Source of the DNA: DROE01 sp964569865
GTDB lineage: Bacteria > Pseudomonadota > Alphaproteobacteria > Rhizobiales > Devosiaceae
Length of the DNA: 15,335 nucleotides
Reading direction: 5' to 3'
Assembly: GCA_964569865.1 (NCBI GenBank)
Contig: CAZMVQ010000057.1
Span: 1-15,335, forward strand
Made by a program: the position numbers and the translations under genes. Of this stretch, positions 14,447 to 15,335 are shown in pieces (the first letter of the stretch is position 1; each line of letters opens with the position of its first letter). The notes under the pieces were generated by a model. The model saw nothing but the letters and a program-made list of their open reading frames with translations, had not been told where the DNA came from and ran no database searches.

Positions 14447-15180
14447 TATTTCTTTTCAGCCAGCAGCATATAATTTACCGCCATATCTCTGGATTTGCGC
14501 CAGTGGTCATGCAGGGGATTAAAACTAACCCCGGTCTTGTCGCGAATGGACATGCCGTGACGTTTTATGATCGAAGTTATTTCTTCAGGGGTGAGGAATT
14601 TTGAAAAATCATGGGTTCCCTTTGGCAGCCATTTAAGCACATATTCAGCCCCCACGATGGCCAGAGCATAGGCTTTGGCTGTGCGGTTGATGGTGGCAAT
14701 AAACATCAGCCCGCCCGGTGTCACCAGATCCGAACAGCTTTTGAGGAACAGGGGAACGTCGGCCACATGTTCGACAACTTCCATATTTAGCACCACATCA
14801 AATTTTTTGGGGCTGGCGGCCATATCTTCCGAGGTGGTGGCGATATAATCTATTTTCAGTTCTGATTGTTCGGCGTGAATTTTGGCAATGGCAATGTTGC
14901 GCTCTGATGCGTCAATGCCTGTAACTTTAGCACCCAGACGGGCCATGGGTTCACATAGCAGGCCGCCGCCGCATCCCACATCGAGAATTTTTATGCCCTT
15001 AAAGGGGAAGCGCTTGGTTCCATCAAGGTTGAAATGATCAAGAATCTGCTCGCGAATATAGGCCAGACGAACCGGGTTGAATTTATGTAAAGGTTTGAAC
15101 TGGCCGGCAGGGTCCCACCATTGCTCGGCAAGGTCCGAGAATTTTTTGACTTCTGCTTCGTTGATGGTTGAGGCGGGCAT
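14446..15180 (-). CDS. ubiG: UbiG, ubiquinone biosynthesis O-methyltransferase
   Basis: SAM-dependent methyltransferase that carries out both O-methylation steps of ubiquinone synthesis (2-polyprenyl-6-hydroxyphenol and 3-demethylubiquinol). It is full length at 244 aa. Visible blocks are FSDLAEQWWDPAGQFKPLHK (14-33), NPVRLAYI, intact SAM motif I ILDVGCGGGLL (65-75), motif II VTGIDAS (86-92), NMEVVEHV and GTHDFSKFLTPEE. The C-terminal MAVNYMLLAEKK is also typical. The start is ATG at 15180 with AAGGA about eight to ten bases upstream on the minus strand. It converges on DUF1178, with its stop codon touching the 14-bp repeat. In many rhizobia the gene beyond it is lysC on the other strand; here the window ends before any such gene. 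Confidence 0.97.
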   Translation of the reverse strand: MPASTINEAEVKKFSDLAEQWWDPAGQFKPLHKFNPVRLAYIREQILDHFNLDGTKRFPFKGIKILDVGCGGGLLCEPMARLGAKVTGIDASERNIAIAKIHAEQSELKIDYIATTSEDMAASPKKFDVVLNMEVVEHVADVPLFLKSCSDLVTPGGLMFIATINRTAKAYALAIVGAEYVLKWLPKGTHDFSKFLTPEEITSIIKRHGMSIRDKTGVSFNPLHDHWRKSRDMAVNYMLLAEKK

Positions 15181-15311
15181 TGGCGAGTTATCCTTAGGTC
15201 CGTGTCTAGAGGGCGGACTTACTAAATCTGATCATTTTGCACTAGTGGATATTGATATATAACAGATTGGGAAGGGATGGAATTGCTTTATTATATTCAT
15301 CTGTTGCGAAT

Positions 15312-15325
15312 TTAATAGGTCCTGA
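15312..15325. repeat. Short palindrome near the window end
   Basis: AGGTCCTGACCC contains GGTC-CT-GACC, a short inverted repeat beside an AT-rich stretch. It resembles sequences I have seen at the ends of multi-copy elements, but a single partial copy cannot prove this. Confidence 0.2.
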
Positions 15326-15335
15326 CCCTTGGAAT

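Noticed and set aside
1..15335. CRISPR arrays, tRNA or rRNA genes, prophage or defence cassettes
   Set aside because: No regular spaced repeats, cloverleaf-like sequences or phage/defence proteins were seen; the genes are core metabolic and envelope functions.

Overview
The window looks like chromosome of an alphaproteobacterium, most likely of the Hyphomicrobiales (Rhizobiales) type. GC content is moderate, by eye a little under 50%. The gene order secA / parvulin isomerase / argJ / GNAT / mutT / NDUFAF5-like methyltransferase / comF / glutaredoxin / nitrilase / DUF1178 / ubiG is one I associate with that order. It is a scaffold: three runs of exactly 100 N (9279-9378, 10653-10752, 13673-13772) join contigs, so coordinates across them are nominal. 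In two of the three the contig ends carry the same 16- or 19-bp sequence. Merging those ends restores one uninterrupted reading frame, so the apparent breaks in the GNAT and methyltransferase genes are assembly artefacts.

Layout. Positions 2-1516 (minus) encode a Tat-exported multicopper oxidase, and 1680-3455 (minus) an SLC13-type permease with two TrkA_C domains. After a 310-bp spacer with tandem minus-strand terminators comes secA (minus, 3766-6408). A 336-bp divergent region carries candidate promoters for secA and for a plus-strand run: exported parvulin isomerase, argJ, GNAT acetyltransferase, mutT (TAATG overlap) and a small Flp pilin. Converging on this is the minus-strand methyltransferase (10436-11514). 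From its divergent promoter region a second plus-strand cluster begins: comF, glutaredoxin, nitrilase-family amidase and DUF1178. ubiG (minus) converges on DUF1178 across a 69-bp spacer made of 14-bp tandem repeats. The last 155 bases hold no gene and end in a short palindrome.

How the genes work together. Most are conserved housekeeping functions: Sec export and envelope folding (SecA, parvulin), arginine synthesis (ArgJ), nucleotide-pool sanitation (MutT), ubiquinone synthesis (UbiG), possibly complex I maturation (NDUFAF5-like protein) and glutathione-linked redox upkeep (glutaredoxin next to a Nit1-like amidase). The multicopper oxidase and permease look more accessory.

I found no convincing new multi-gene system. 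The most unusual signals are a class I glutaredoxin with CGYS instead of a CxxC active site; a methyltransferase-family protein whose SAM motif I has lost its glycines; an orphan Flp pilin; and a cluster of short tandem duplications (periods 14, 15, 16 and 18 bp) between about 10.7 and 14.45 kb, two of which coincide with contig breaks.
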